A stretch of 64,000 nt of DNA from Cupriavidus numazuensis (GTDB lineage Bacteria > Pseudomonadota > Gammaproteobacteria > Burkholderiales > Burkholderiaceae): contig NZ_CAJPVI010000020.1 of NCBI RefSeq assembly GCF_905397435.1, positions 1 to 64,000 on the forward strand. Direction: 5' to 3'. A model generated the notes under the pieces. It was not told where the DNA came from. It ran no database searches and worked only from the letters and a program-made list of their open reading frames with translations. Numbering within the stretch: the first letter of the stretch is position 1; every line of letters starts with the position of its first letter. Made by a program: the position numbers and the translations under genes. Of the stretch, positions 1 to 10,066 are shown piece after piece.

Positions 1-80
1 TAAACGCGAGACTCCGAGAGTTTACAAGTACCGCTTCAAGTCGTTGAATGTAAACGCTTTTCCTGGACGCTCTGGTCGCC

Positions 81-1118
81 TTGGTCGGTCAAAGATGTGT
101 AAAACCGGTTGGGCTCAAGGCGGTCCAGCCGTTCGATCTGCGTCCGTACCCGATCGAGCCCTACCTGCACGCGCTGGCGCCTGTTCCGAAGAATCGACAG
201 GTACCCCTGCCGTCGCTGGAGGACCTTGGCTTTGCTGCCAGCAACCTGGCAGAGGTCGCCATGCCAACGGGCAGTTCAGGCGGCCAGGCGTTGTTCGCAG
301 AATTCACATCGCGCATGGGCGACTACAGCCGCCGGCGCGACTACCCTGCGCTGCGCGGACCGAGCTATCTGTCCGTGCACCTGCGATTCGGCACGGTGTC
401 GATCCGCACTTTGGCACGCGCCGCGCATGAGGCAGTGCTGCGCGGCGGCGCGGACAGCGCCAGTGCCGCGACATGGTTGTCGGAACTGGTCTGGCGGGAC
501 TTCTACTTCATGATCCTGCACCACCATCCGCGCGTGGCGGCGGGCGAGGCGTTCCACCCCGCTTACGACGCCATCCGCTGGCGCGACGGCGAAACCGGCG
601 AGCGCTATTTCGAAGCATGGCGCGATGCCGCCACCGGGTATCCACTCGTGGATGCTGCGATGCTGCAGATCCGTCAAAGCGGCTATATGCACAACCGCCT
701 GCGGATGGTGACGGCCAGCTTCCTGGTCAAGGACCTGGGCGTGGACTGGCGCCGCGGCGAACAGTACTTTGCCGACCAGCTCAACGACTTCGATTTCGCG
801 GCCAACAATGGCGGCTGGCAATGGGCAGCTTCAACCGGATGCGATGCGCAGCCTTGGTTCCGCATTTTCAACCCGGTCACGCAATCGGAGAAATTCGACC
901 CGCAGGGCCGCTTCATCCGCAAATATCTGCCACAACTGGCAGGACTGCCGGACAAGTACGTGCATGCACCGTGGACCGCACCGGAAGACGTGCTGCTGGC
1001 CGCGGGCGTACGGCTGGGCGAGAACTATCCGCGCCCGCTGGTGCAGCACGACGTCGCGCGCAAGGAAACGCTCGAACGCTATGCGGTGGTGAAGGAATGG
1101 CGGCGGCCGGAAGGCTGA
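81..1118 (+). pseudogene. phr: Deoxyribodipyrimidine photolyase, C-terminal FAD-binding part only (5'-truncated)
   Basis: The frame matches the helical FAD-binding half of class I CPD photolyase, which repairs pyrimidine dimers with blue light. From the first possible start, a TTG, I see the substrate/FAD helix SELVWRDFY near residue 138, the GYPLVDAAM and MHNRLRM segments (187-209) and NNGGWQWAASTG (242-253). The three electron-relay tryptophans are kept (about W167, W223, W246). About 120-130 residues of the antenna-cofactor domain are missing: homology begins only at KAVQPFDLRPYP (residue 13), and this frame has stops at 45-47 and 51-53. Frame 2 is open upstream but does not read as photolyase. 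Either the gene is a remnant, or an insertion or frameshift lies at the window edge. The C-terminal family call is very sure; the pseudogene call is inference. Confidence 0.7.
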
Positions 1119-1150
1119 ACGCCGCGCGGGATGGGATGCGCGTGCGGGCC

Positions 1151-2341
1151 TCAGGCGGCCAGCATCGCGCTTTCGCGGTAGTGGCGCTGCGCCTCTTCGG
1201 GCCGCTCGGTCTCTTCGAACAGGCGAGCCAGCGCCAGGTGCGTGCGCACGCGCAGACGGGTCTGCTGCCCGCGGTCTGCATACTTCAGGGCGCGCTCGAA
1301 GCTGGACTGGGCCTTGCCCCAAAGCCGCTCGCCCAGACAAAGCACGCCCAGTGTGAAGTAGAGATCCGCGTCCGCCGGATGCTCGTTGATCCATCTCTCC
1401 GCCTGCTGGATCAGCGGCAGCGCGTGGCCGGCCTTGGCGCAGTCGGCATAGCGCAGCACCAGGCGGTTGTCCCAGTGGACCTTTAGTGCGTCCTCGATGA
1501 TGCGGCGCGCTTCGTCCTGCCGGCCGAGCGCGGCGAAGTAGCGGGCCGCCGGCTCCGCGATCCGGGCGGCGCGCCGTTCGTCGGCCGACAGCGTGCGCCA
1601 GAACGAGGACAGGGCCTCGGCGTCGTGGCGGCGCTCGTCCAGCATGGCCTCACAGGCCATCTGCTTGAGCCGCAGCGCCAGCACCGGATGCAGGGCGTTG
1701 CGTTTTTCCAGCGACCGCGCGAGGCGCAGCACTTCGGACCAGTTCTTCAGGTGCTGGTGCGCACGCAGCGCGATGCGCTGCACGTGGATCTGGCGCGCGC
1801 CTTGCGCCTGCAGCTGCGCGATGGTCTCAAGCGCGCCATCGGCATCGCGTGCATCCATCAGCAATTCGGCCATCGAGACCAGCCGGGCCTGCTCGCGCTC
1901 AGGATCGGTAACCTGCGCCATCCAGGCGTCGCGGCGATCGGTCTCCTGCATGCGGTGCGCGGCGCGGGCGCCGACCAGCGCGGCGGTCTGCACCTGCGCA
2001 TCCCAGGACTGCGCTTCACGCGCGGCCCGTTCGGCACGCGCGAAACGGCCCGCAAACAGGTTTTCAATCGATTCGCGCAGTGCGGCCTGGGCCTTGTTCA
2101 TGCGGCTGCGCTCACGGTAGGCGGCTGCCCTGCGCGGCATCTCGGAAAGATGACGCGCCGTGGACAGGACAGTCCACACCACGAAGAACACCAGCAGCAG
2201 CAGCGCCAGCGCCAGGTTCAGCGACAGCTCGACCCGGTACGGCGGATAGAACAGCACCACATTGCTGTGGTTGAACTGCGTGAACAGCGCCAGCCCGACG
2301 GCGCCGCCGAACAGGATTGCAACCCAGAAAAGCAGGCGCAT
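1151..2341 (-). CDS. hemY: HemY-type inner-membrane TPR protein of heme biosynthesis
   Basis: 396-residue protein of the proteobacterial HemY family. It is a membrane-anchored tetratricopeptide protein found beside hemC/hemD and thought to act in late heme synthesis; it is not the protoporphyrinogen oxidase of the same name. Two hydrophobic helices lie at residues 1-22 and about 40-60 (LNLALALLLLVFFVVWTVL). A long cytoplasmic-type alpha-helical TPR region follows, with repeats clearest at the C-terminus (DADLYFTLGVLCLGERLWGK). The start is only 2 bp after the hemDX stop, so the genes are almost certainly co-transcribed. The molecular activity of the family is not settled. Confidence 0.93.
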   Translation of the reverse strand: MRLLFWVAILFGGAVGLALFTQFNHSNVVLFYPPYRVELSLNLALALLLLVFFVVWTVLSTARHLSEMPRRAAAYRERSRMNKAQAALRESIENLFAGRFARAERAAREAQSWDAQVQTAALVGARAAHRMQETDRRDAWMAQVTDPEREQARLVSMAELLMDARDADGALETIAQLQAQGARQIHVQRIALRAHQHLKNWSEVLRLARSLEKRNALHPVLALRLKQMACEAMLDERRHDAEALSSFWRTLSADERRAARIAEPAARYFAALGRQDEARRIIEDALKVHWDNRLVLRYADCAKAGHALPLIQQAERWINEHPADADLYFTLGVLCLGERLWGKAQSSFERALKYADRGQQTRLRVRTHLALARLFEETERPEEAQRHYRESAMLAA

Positions 2342-2343
2342 GC

Positions 2344-4410
2344 TTACTCCTTCTTCAGCGCGTGCAGCGCGCCGAGGCTTTCGGCCATGGTCGGCAACTG
2401 CACCGTCACCGCGCCGGCCTGCGCCTGCTTGAGCAGCGTGAGCACGGTTTGCACGCGCCTCGACCTCGTGTCGAAGTAACGGCCGATCATGGCTTGCGCC
2501 GCGGCAAGGTCATTGCGGAAGACCGGCTCGTTGCGCGACAGCAGCGCCAGGCGCGCATTGAGCATGCGCAGCTTGACGTTCTCGCGCAGGAACCAGCCCT
2601 GGTCGCCCGACAGCAACAGCGCTTCCGTGTCATCCACCTTGCGGATGCGGATGACCTGCGCCATTTCATCACGCATGTAATTCCACAGCCGTGCGAACCA
2701 GCCGCCTACGCCGCCCGATGCAGGGGCAGAGGTCTCGCCCGCGCCTTTGGCGGCGCCACGGCCGGCATCCTTGCGGTCTTCCGCTTCGGTGCGCTCGAGC
2801 ATGCGTTCGCTCGACAACAGTGGCAGCGCGTCGATCTGGATGATCGCTTCATCGAGCTTGATGGCGGCGCCAGTCAGGTCGGTATCGGGCACGGCCTTCA
2901 TGCGCGCGATATCACGCGCCAGTGCGCGGCGCAGCAGGTTGTACTGCGGCTTGTCGGTGCGGGCCAGCCGCGCGTCGGCGCTCTGCAGCGCGGCCAGCGC
3001 GACCTGTACGTTGCCGGTGAGCTGGAGCTGCTGGCCGGCATTGGTCAGCAACTGCTGGATCTCGGCGATTTCCCAGTCGTCGCGGTTGCGCATCAGGTCC
3101 TGGTAGACCTGTTCGAGCGCGGCCTGCTTGTCGCGGGTTTCGCCGACCTGGCCGTCCAGCGCGCCGACCTTGGCCTGCAGTTCCTTGACGGTGTCCTGCG
3201 CATTACGCGACAGCACACGCGTTTCCTGCACCAGCGCGTCGTTGCTCTGCTGGCGTCGGGCCAGCTCCTCGGTCAGGTGGTCGACCCGCTGCTGCAGCCA
3301 CCAGAAGCCGCCGGCAGTTGCCAGCACCAGCACCGCCACCAGCGCCCACAATGCGGCATTACGGCGCGGCGCGGCGAATGAGGCCGATGGCGAAGCCGAA
3401 GCCGTGGCGCCGGGGGGAATGGTGGTTGAGGAGGACGTAGTTTCTTGCGTCACGCGTTCGACCCTGTTTGTCATGGCAGGCGGCGGCACGGGCAGCGGCT
3501 CCGGCCGCGGTGCCGAGGCCACCGTAGGAACCGGTGTACTCGCGGGCACCGGCCCGGCATAGGCATCCGCCCACTGCTTGCATGCCGCGAGCAGGCCGGC
3601 ATCGCCTGGCGCCGCACGCACGATGCGCGTGAAGCCGAGCGCCTGCGCCTGTTCGGCGATTCTCGCATGCGGCGCGATGCACTGCACCTGTTTCAGGGTG
3701 GCCAGCTCCTGCGGCGAGAGGTTCTGTCGCGCCAGCGTATCAAGGTTGCGCACGGCTTCCGAGCTGGTCAGCAGCCAGGCTTGCGGGGCGGCGCCGGCGC
3801 TCAGGCCATCGCGCACGGCCTGCCATTGCATGGCAGTGGGCTCGGGCAGCGTGCGCTGGTACGCCTCGACGGCCGTGACGTCCGCGCCTGCTTCGCGCAA
3901 TCGGTCGCCGAGCCAGTCGCGCCCACCGTTGCCGCGCACGATCAGGACGGCGCGGCCCTGCAGTGCGGCCGGTTCGAGCTGGGCCCACAGGGCTTCGGAG
4001 TCAAAACGCGCTTCTTCGCCGTTGGCGCCGCCGTTCGTGCCATTGCCGTCGGCACCGGCGGGCGCAATCACGCGATAGTCGGGCGCGGCAATTCCACGTT
4101 CGGCCAGCGCCACGACGCTGGCCGGTCCGACTACGGCGACCGGGACGCCGGGCGGCCACTGCGCCACGGCGATCCCCTGCACGGCAGCGAGCGCATCGAC
4201 CGCGTACTGGATGGCATTGGGACTGACAAAGACCACCAGCGCGAATTGGTCCAATCGCGCCAGTGCCGCGCGCAGCGGCGCGTCATCGGGGGCGGGGCCA
4301 ATCGCGAGCAGCGGAAAGCCGAGGACATCGAGCCCTGCGGCCTGAAGCGCCTCGGTCAGTTGCCGGGACTGCCCGGCGGGTCGTGTGACAACGACAGTCG
4401 GGCGGGGCAT
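2344..4410 (-). CDS. hemDX: Uroporphyrinogen-III synthase / HemX fusion protein
   Basis: 688-residue two-part protein. Residues 1 to ~270 are HemD, which closes hydroxymethylbilane to uroporphyrinogen III (N-terminal PRPTVVVTRPAGQSRQL, C-terminal SEAVRNLDTLARQNL region). A Pro/Ser/Thr-rich linker follows, then one transmembrane helix near residue 355 (ALWALVAVLVLATAGGFWW), then a coiled-coil and helical HemX domain to the end. The reading frame runs unbroken across the joint, so this is a true fusion, a form known in Burkholderiales, where E. coli has separate hemD and hemX. The start lies 9 bp after the hemC stop. HemX is annotated as a putative uroporphyrinogen methylase, but its helical anchored form suggests a scaffold role. 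Confidence 0.92.
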   Translation of the reverse strand: MPRPTVVVTRPAGQSRQLTEALQAAGLDVLGFPLLAIGPAPDDAPLRAALARLDQFALVVFVSPNAIQYAVDALAAVQGIAVAQWPPGVPVAVVGPASVVALAERGIAAPDYRVIAPAGADGNGTNGGANGEEARFDSEALWAQLEPAALQGRAVLIVRGNGGRDWLGDRLREAGADVTAVEAYQRTLPEPTAMQWQAVRDGLSAGAAPQAWLLTSSEAVRNLDTLARQNLSPQELATLKQVQCIAPHARIAEQAQALGFTRIVRAAPGDAGLLAACKQWADAYAGPVPASTPVPTVASAPRPEPLPVPPPAMTNRVERVTQETTSSSTTIPPGATASASPSASFAAPRRNAALWALVAVLVLATAGGFWWLQQRVDHLTEELARRQQSNDALVQETRVLSRNAQDTVKELQAKVGALDGQVGETRDKQAALEQVYQDLMRNRDDWEIAEIQQLLTNAGQQLQLTGNVQVALAALQSADARLARTDKPQYNLLRRALARDIARMKAVPDTDLTGAAIKLDEAIIQIDALPLLSSERMLERTEAEDRKDAGRGAAKGAGETSAPASGGVGGWFARLWNYMRDEMAQVIRIRKVDDTEALLLSGDQGWFLRENVKLRMLNARLALLSRNEPVFRNDLAAAQAMIGRYFDTRSRRVQTVLTLLKQAQAGAVTVQLPTMAESLGALHALKKE

Positions 4411-4419
4411 GGGCCGGCC

Positions 4420-5424
4420 TCAGGCGGGAGCTTGGGGATCTGGAGTTTCGGCCAGCGCGGCGAGGACATCGGCAGCGCCTTGAGCGAGCAAGTCGCGCGC
4501 GGCGGACTCGCCGAGTGCTTCAGCCGCCGCGGCGTCGGCCACCGGAGCGGCGGCGGTGGCACGCGTCTGGCGCGAGCCATCGGGCATGGCCACGAAGGCG
4601 TCGAGCCGCAGCTGGTCGCCGTCCCAGCGCGCATGCGCGGCCAGCGGCACCTGGCACGAGCCGCCCAGCATGCGGGACACCGCCCGTTCGGCCGTGACCG
4701 CGAGCGCGGTGGGCTGGTGATTCAGCGGTGCCAGCCACGCGGCGACATCCGGACGCGTCGACAGGATCTCGATGCCGAGCGCGCCCTGCCCCGCGGCAGG
4801 CAGCGAAGCCTCCGGCGCGATCAGCGCGCGGATGCGATCGCCAAGGCCCAGTCGCTTGAGGCCGGCCGCAGCCAGGATGATCGCGCCGTATTCGCCGCGA
4901 TCGAGCTTGCCGAGGCGGGTATCGAGGTTGCCGCGCAGCGGCTTGATGACCAGGTGCGGATAGCGCGCCCGCAGCGCGGCCTCGCGGCGCAGGCTCGAGG
5001 TGCCGACCACGGTGCCGGCCGGCATCTCGTCGAGCGAAGCGAACGTCGATGAAACCAGCGCATCGCGCGGATCCTCGCGTTCCATCACCGCGGTCAGCGT
5101 GAAGCCGTCGGGCAGCTCCATCGGTACATCCTTGAGCGAATGCACCGCGAGATCGGCCCGGCCTTCGGCCATCGCGAATTCCAGTTCTTTGACAAACAAA
5201 CCCTTTCCGCCGACTTTCGACAAAGTCCGGTCTAGAATCTGGTCTCCGCGCGTGGTCATGCCCAGAATGGACACATCGCACGCGGGATAGTATTGTTGCA
5301 GCGCAGCACGCACATATTCAGCCTGCCACATGGCCAGACGGCTCTCGCGGGAGGCAATGACAAGCTTGTGCGGAAGGCTGCTGGACACGGCGGTAGAAGA
5401 AGTCGGGAAGGCGGATGCATGCAT
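4420..5424 (-). CDS. hemC: Hydroxymethylbilane synthase (porphobilinogen deaminase)
   Basis: 334 residues, with a short extra N-terminal stretch before [15 protein letters not shown]. The enzyme joins four porphobilinogens into the linear tetrapyrrole used by HemD. Diagnostic features are HSLKD with the catalytic Asp near residue 99, the substrate-binding arginines in TSSLRREA and [13 protein letters not shown], and the dipyrromethane-cofactor cysteine in GGSCQVP (C257). First gene of the leftward hemC-hemDX-hemY operon. The start at 5424 is 71 bp from the ppc start, so both divergent promoters must lie in that gap. A start a few codons downstream is possible. Confidence 0.96.
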   Translation of the reverse strand: MHASAFPTSSTAVSSSLPHKLVIASRESRLAMWQAEYVRAALQQYYPACDVSILGMTTRGDQILDRTLSKVGGKGLFVKELEFAMAEGRADLAVHSLKDVPMELPDGFTLTAVMEREDPRDALVSSTFASLDEMPAGTVVGTSSLRREAALRARYPHLVIKPLRGNLDTRLGKLDRGEYGAIILAAAGLKRLGLGDRIRALIAPEASLPAAGQGALGIEILSTRPDVAAWLAPLNHQPTALAVTAERAVSRMLGGSCQVPLAAHARWDGDQLRLDAFVAMPDGSRQTRATAAAPVADAAAAEALGESAARDLLAQGAADVLAALAETPDPQAPA

Positions 5425-5495
5425 TCGTCAATGTTAGCACGCGACCCAATCGCCGCTCCGCACCATCGGACAGAAGTAGAGCTACAGGAGATTGC

Positions 5496-8400
5496 ATGAC
5501 GCAGCATGCTGCGCGCCCCGGCCGACGCTCGGCCAATCGAGAAGCCCCCTCCCAGGCCTCAGGCCAGAGTGACGCGAACGGCGCATCAACCCGCAAGACC
5601 GCTTCCAAGACCCCTGGCACCAAACCAATGTCGAAGGCCAACCTGATGGTCGTGCCCGCAAATGGCGCGCTGAACGCCAGCCCGGCACGCCGCTCGGGCG
5701 CCGACAAGGACCTGCCGCTGCGCGAGGACATCCGCTTCCTGGGCCGCCTGCTGGGCGAATGCCTGCGCGAGCAGGAAGGCGACGCCACCTTCGAGGTGGT
5801 CGAGACCATTCGCCAGACCGCCGTGCGTTTCCGCCGTGAAAACGATCGCGCCGCCGGCACCGAGCTCGACCGCCTGCTCAAGCGCCTGTCGCGTGACCAG
5901 ACCAACCAGGTCGTACGCGCGTTCAGCTATTTCTCGCATCTGGCCAATATCGCCGAGGACCAGCACCACAACCGCCGCCGCCGCATCCACGCACTGGCCG
6001 GTTCGCCGCCGCAGGACGGCAGCCTGCAGCACGCGCTGGAGAAGATCGACGCCGCCGGCGTTACGGGCAAGCAACTGCGCAAGTTTCTGGACGAGGCGCT
6101 GATCGTGCCCGTGCTGACCGCGCACCCGACCGAAGTCCAGCGCAAGAGCATCCTGGACGCGGAGCGCGAGATCGCGCGCCTGCTGGCCGAGCGCGACCTG
6201 CCGATGACCGCGCGCGAGCGCGACCGCAACACCGCGCAGCTGCGCGCCAAGGTCACCACGCTGTGGCAGACCCGCATGCTGCGCGACTCGCGCCTGACGG
6301 TCGCCGACGAGATCGACAACGCGCTGTCGTACTACCGCACGACCTTCCTGCATGGCATCCCGCAGCTGATGAGCGAGCTGGAAGAGGACATCGCCGCGAT
6401 CTTCCCGGCCTCGCGCAAGGCCAAGGGCGCGGCGGCCGAAGTCGCGCCGCTGGCGCCGTTCATGCAGATGGGTTCCTGGATCGGCGGTGACCGCGACGGC
6501 AATCCGAACGTGACGGCGGAAACCCTCGAACATGCCGCCACCCAGCAATCGCAGATGATCCTGGGCTGGTACCTGGACGAAGTGCATGCGCTCGGCGCCG
6601 AGCTGTCGATGTCGACGCTGATGGTCGACGCGAGTCCCGAACTGCTCGCGCTGGCCGAGGCCTCGCCCGACCATTCCGCCCACCGCGCCGACGAGCCGTA
6701 CCGCCGCGCGCTGATCGGCATCTATGCGCGCCTGGCCGCGACCAGCAAGACGCTGACCGGTCAGGCCGCGCCGCGCCATCCGGTCGCCGACGCCGAACCG
6801 TACAGCAGCGCCGAAGCCTTCGCGGCCGACGTGCAGATCGTGGTCGATTCGCTGCACGCCCACCATGGCCGCGCGCTGGCCAGCACGCGCATCGATGCGC
6901 TCGTGCGTGCGATCGCCGTGTTTGGTTTCCACTTGGCGTCCGTCGACATGCGCCAGGTATCCGACGTGCACGAAGCCGTCGTCGCCGAGCTGTTCGCCGC
7001 CGCAGGCGTCGAGAAGGACTACGCCGCGCTGCCGGAGTCGCGCAAGCTCGAACTGCTGCTCGCCGAACTGCGCCAGCCGCGCCTGCTGACGCTGCCGTGG
7101 CATGAATATTCGGAACAGACCCGCAACGAACTGGCCATCCTGGCGACCGCGCGCGAACTGCGCGCGCGCTATGGCCAGCGCGTGGCGCGCAACTACATCA
7201 TCTCGCACACGGAAACGCTGTCCGACCTGGTCGAGGTCATGCTGTTGCAGAAGGAAGCCGGCATGCTCAAGGGCACGCTGGGCAGCAAAGCCGATCCGGC
7301 ACGCATGGAGCTGATGGTCATTCCGCTGTTCGAAACCATCGAAGACTTGCAGAACGCGGCCGGCATCATGCAGTCGCTGCTGGACCTGCCGGGGTTCGAT
7401 TCGGTGATCGAGCACCACGGCGTCGAGCAGGAAGTGATGCTCGGCTACTCCGACTCCAACAAGGACGGCGGCTTCCTGACTTCCAACTGGGAGCTGTACA
7501 AGGCCGAGCTGGCGCTGGTGCAGCTGTTCGAGCAGCGCAAGGTCAAGCTGCGCCTGTTCCATGGCCGCGGCGGCACCGTCGGACGCGGCGGCGGCCCGAC
7601 CTACCAGGCCATCCTGTCGCAGCCGCCGGGCACGGTGAACGGGCAGATCCGCCTGACCGAGCAAGGCGAGATCATCAACAGCAAGTTCGCCAACGCCGAG
7701 ATCGGCCGGCGCAACCTGGAAACGGTGATCGCCGCCACGCTGGAAGCCTCGTTGCTGCCGCAGCAGAACGCGCCGAAGGAACTGAGCACGTTCGAAGGCA
7801 TCATGCAGCAGCTCTCCGACCGAGCCTTCGGCGCCTATCGCAACCTTGTGTACGAGACCCCGGGCTTCAAGGACTACTTCTTCGCCACCACGCCGATCAC
7901 CGAGATCGCCGACCTGAACCTTGGGTCGCGTCCGGCCTCGCGCAAGCTGATGGACAAGAAGAATCGGCGCATCGAAGACCTGCGCGCGATTCCGTGGGGC
8001 TTCTCGTGGGGCCAGTGCCGCCTGCTGCTGCCGGGCTGGTACGGCTTTGGCAGCGCGGTCAAGTCGCTGCTGGACACCGCGCCGGACGACAAGGCACGCA
8101 AGGCCGCGGTGGCCACGCTGCGCAAGATGGTCAAGACCTGGCCGTTCTTCTCCACGCTGCTGTCCAACATGGACATGGTCATGGCGAAGACCGACCTCGC
8201 TGTGGCGTCCCGCTACGCGCAGCTGTGTGATGACGCGGCGCTGCGCAAGAACGTGTTCACGCGCATCAGCAAGGAATGGCACCTGACCTGCGAGATGCTG
8301 GCGCTGGTCACCGGCCATCAGGACCGCCTGGCCGACAACCCGCTGCTGGCGCGTTCGATCAAGAACCGCTTTGCCTATCTGGATCCGCTCAACCACTTGC

Positions 8401-8516
8401 AGGTGGAACTGCTCAAGCGCTATCGCTCGGGCAAGGATGGAGACGATATCCGCGTTCGCCGCGGTATCCATCTGACCATCAACGGGGTGGCGGCTGGGTT
8501 GCGCAATACGGGTTGA
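5496..8516 (+). CDS. ppc: Phosphoenolpyruvate carboxylase
   Basis: Cytosolic enzyme making oxaloacetate from PEP and bicarbonate to refill the TCA cycle. I chose the ATG at 5496 (1006 aa) because an AGGAG lies about 6 nt upstream; the frame is open back to 5415, but that start would overlap hemC. The first ~65 residues are a low-complexity extension. Conserved blocks include [11 protein letters not shown] with the catalytic His near residue 210, [20 protein letters not shown], the glycine-rich [16 protein letters not shown] loop, GSRPASRK and the C-terminal [11 protein letters not shown] end that carries allosteric aspartate contacts in this family. Divergent from hemC. Confidence 0.97.
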   Translation: MTQHAARPGRRSANREAPSQASGQSDANGASTRKTASKTPGTKPMSKANLMVVPANGALNASPARRSGADKDLPLREDIRFLGRLLGECLREQEGDATFEVVETIRQTAVRFRRENDRAAGTELDRLLKRLSRDQTNQVVRAFSYFSHLANIAEDQHHNRRRRIHALAGSPPQDGSLQHALEKIDAAGVTGKQLRKFLDEALIVPVLTAHPTEVQRKSILDAEREIARLLAERDLPMTARERDRNTAQLRAKVTTLWQTRMLRDSRLTVADEIDNALSYYRTTFLHGIPQLMSELEEDIAAIFPASRKAKGAAAEVAPLAPFMQMGSWIGGDRDGNPNVTAETLEHAATQQSQMILGWYLDEVHALGAELSMSTLMVDASPELLALAEASPDHSAHRADEPYRRALIGIYARLAATSKTLTGQAAPRHPVADAEPYSSAEAFAADVQIVVDSLHAHHGRALASTRIDALVRAIAVFGFHLASVDMRQVSDVHEAVVAELFAAAGVEKDYAALPESRKLELLLAELRQPRLLTLPWHEYSEQTRNELAILATARELRARYGQRVARNYIISHTETLSDLVEVMLLQKEAGMLKGTLGSKADPARMELMVIPLFETIEDLQNAAGIMQSLLDLPGFDSVIEHHGVEQEVMLGYSDSNKDGGFLTSNWELYKAELALVQLFEQRKVKLRLFHGRGGTVGRGGGPTYQAILSQPPGTVNGQIRLTEQGEIINSKFANAEIGRRNLETVIAATLEASLLPQQNAPKELSTFEGIMQQLSDRAFGAYRNLVYETPGFKDYFFATTPITEIADLNLGSRPASRKLMDKKNRRIEDLRAIPWGFSWGQCRLLLPGWYGFGSAVKSLLDTAPDDKARKAAVATLRKMVKTWPFFSTLLSNMDMVMAKTDLAVASRYAQLCDDAALRKNVFTRISKEWHLTCEMLALVTGHQDRLADNPLLARSIKNRFAYLDPLNHLQVELLKRYRSGKDGDDIRVRRGIHLTINGVAAGLRNTG

Positions 8517-8551
8517 GTATCTCCCGCTAACGTCGCCTCACCGGTGACGTA

Positions 8552-8678
8552 CTCCCCTCTCCCGCCCGCGGGAGAGGGGTTGGTGGTGAGGGCAGGCGTT
8601 TCCACGAAGTCCTGCGTGTCGCATCGAGACGCGCCAACCCTCACCCCCGGCCCCTCTCCCATGCATGGGAGAGGGGAG
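8552..8678. repeat. REP-like pair of GC-rich palindromes after ppc
   Basis: Two related palindromes face each other. The left has arms at 8554-8564 and 8569-8579 with a 4-nt loop. The right is a perfect 26-bp palindrome at 8651-8676, with CCCCTCTCCC at its left and GGGAGAGGGG at its right. Just inside, GGTGAGGG (8585-8592) is answered by CCCTCACC (8638-8645), so the block folds as one larger inverted repeat. The C/T-rich, A/G-rich pattern is typical of dispersed REP elements in Burkholderiales and Xanthomonas-like genomes. It lies in the 3' gap between ppc and the convergent ferritin-like gene and could act as a terminator or mRNA stabiliser. Confidence 0.75.
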
Positions 8679-8709
8679 GAACCGCGCAACAAGCAATAGG
8701 CACCGGCAC

Positions 8710-9333
8710 TCAGCCGACAAACGCCCCCGGCACCGGATCATCTCCCAGCGCATGCAGCAGCACCGCCCAGTGCATCGCTTCATCGCCCAGAATACTTCCC
8801 GCCGCCTTGGTCAGTTCCCGGTTGTAGAAATTCGGCAGCACGCCGAGATAGGCCGCGGTAGCGCCTTTTTCCAGCCCCGCCGCAAAGCGCAGCACGTCCG
8901 CCTGTGTCTTGAGCTGTCCCGTCGGGAACGCGTATTCCGACGGCTTCTTCGCCATGACCGGCGATCCGCCCAGCTTCGATACCGTGCCCGCCAACACCTG
9001 CGCGTGCGCCTTGTGGTGGCCCTGGAACTTCACCGCCGTGTCGAGCACGGGCTTCTGCAACAGCCCGCTTTCCGCCCCGACCTGATAGGCCGCGATGGCC
9101 TGGTACTCGAGTCCAAGCGCCACGTTCAGGATATTGATGTCGTCCTTCGTACTGCCCGACTGCGTCTGTGCCCACGCCGGCATCGACTCGCCAAGGCTCA
9201 GCACGGCCAGCGAACCGAGCGCGAACAAGCCGGGCACCTTGAGCAGGCCGCGCCGGCGTTCGTCGGGCAAGGCGATGGAAACTTCCTCGGGTTGAACCAG
9301 CCGGCGCGCCGGCGTCGTGGACATGCGTTCCAT
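8710..9333 (-). CDS. Tat-exported ferritin-like domain protein
   Basis: 207 residues from the ATG at 9333, chosen because AGGAG sits 6-7 nt upstream; the frame is open to 9384. The N-terminus has a twin-arginine-like stretch (RRRGLLKVPG) followed by a hydrophobic core and a likely cleavage site after MPAWA. The mature part has the pattern of the ferritin-like family Pfam PF13668, an all-helical bundle: DDINILNVALGLEYQAIAAY, then HHKAHAQVL and a Glu/His-bearing helix near the C-terminus (EAMHWAVLLHAL). These carboxylate and His residues could bind two metals, but no activity is established for the family. It is divergent from an ECF sigma gene, a common pairing that suggests shared regulation. 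Confidence 0.8.
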   Translation of the reverse strand: MERMSTTPARRLVQPEEVSIALPDERRRGLLKVPGLFALGSLAVLSLGESMPAWAQTQSGSTKDDINILNVALGLEYQAIAAYQVGAESGLLQKPVLDTAVKFQGHHKAHAQVLAGTVSKLGGSPVMAKKPSEYAFPTGQLKTQADVLRFAAGLEKGATAAYLGVLPNFYNRELTKAAGSILGDEAMHWAVLLHALGDDPVPGAFVG

Positions 9334-9430
9334 GGTGTACTCCTGTGAGGGATCAAGGGACAGCGTCCGCAACGCGGATCGCATGCTCCTTTTACGCAGG
9401 GACCGGGCAATCGGATGCAGCCACGCTGCC

Positions 9431-9436
9431 TATAAT
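9431..9436 (+). promoter_or_regulatory. Candidate -10 box (TATAAT) for the ECF sigma operon
   Basis: A perfect TATAAT lies 31 nt before the GTG start at 9467 in the divergent gap with the ferritin-like gene. No good -35 hexamer is visible about 17 bp upstream (CAATCG-like), so a housekeeping promoter is plausible but not certain. Confidence 0.4.
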
Positions 9437-9466
9437 CGGGCAGAGCCCCCCGCCAGGAACCGCCAC

Positions 9467-10066
9467 GTGCAGCCTGCCCCCGAATCGTCCTTTGCCCCAT
9501 CGGCCGACAACGACCGGCTGGCTGCGTGGCTGCAGGCGGTGGCGCTCGGCGACCGGCAGGCGCTGCGCGCGCTTTACGAACACACCGCGACGAAACTGTT
9601 TGGCCTTGCGCTGCGTATCACTGGAAGGCGCGACTGGGCGGAGGATGCCGTGCAGGAAAGTTTTGTCAGCATCTGGCACCACGCCGGCGACTACCGGCCG
9701 CATCTGGCCGCGCCCATGACCTGGATGACCACCATCGTCCGCAACCGGGCGCTCGACTGCCTGCGCCGCGCGGCGGCCGCTCGCCTGCCGCAGACCGTGG
9801 AACTCGATGAAGAACTTGGCGAGTGGCTGGCTGACGATGCCGCCGGGCCGGCGGAACTGGCGCTGGCCAGCCAGCAGGCGCGCTCGCTGAACCGCTGCCT
9901 GCAACGGCTGGAGCCAGCACAGCGGCAAGCCATTGTGCTGGCCTATCTGCGCGACTTGAGTCATGCCGAGCTGTCCCAGCAGCTGCGCATCCCACTTGGC
10001 ACCGTGAAGTCATGGATCCGCCGTGGCCTGGAACGCCTGCGCGCGTGCCTGGAGAGTACGCCATGA
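9467..10066 (+). CDS. ECF-type RNA polymerase sigma factor
   Basis: 199 residues from a GTG at 9467 with AGGAAC upstream; the frame is open further back, but without a better ribosome site. Region 2 is at about residues 25-95 (GDRQALRALYEHTATKLFGL, DAVQESFVSIWHHAGDY, TWMTTIVRNRALDCLRR). Region 4 is near 135-190 (LEPAQRQAIVLAYLRDLSH, then a helix-turn-helix ending GTVKSWIRRGLERLRACL). Its stop overlaps the start of the anti-sigma gene by ATGA, so the two are translationally coupled. The layout, with RskA-like anti-sigma downstream, fits the SigK/RskA type. The divergent ferritin-like gene is the obvious candidate target; that is inference. Confidence 0.93.
   Translation: MQPAPESSFAPSADNDRLAAWLQAVALGDRQALRALYEHTATKLFGLALRITGRRDWAEDAVQESFVSIWHHAGDYRPHLAAPMTWMTTIVRNRALDCLRRAAAARLPQTVELDEELGEWLADDAAGPAELALASQQARSLNRCLQRLEPAQRQAIVLAYLRDLSHAELSQQLRIPLGTVKSWIRRGLERLRACLESTP

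Noticed and set aside
5415..5495. Upstream in-frame ATG that would lengthen PEP carboxylase by 27 residues
   Set aside because: It overlaps the hemC start region and lacks a ribosome site, while 5496 has AGGAG at good spacing.
5586..8471. Very long open frame (about 960 codons) antisense to ppc
   Set aside because: The opposite strand has all PEP carboxylase motifs. The antisense product is a low-complexity, Arg/Gln/His-rich shadow expected at this GC content.
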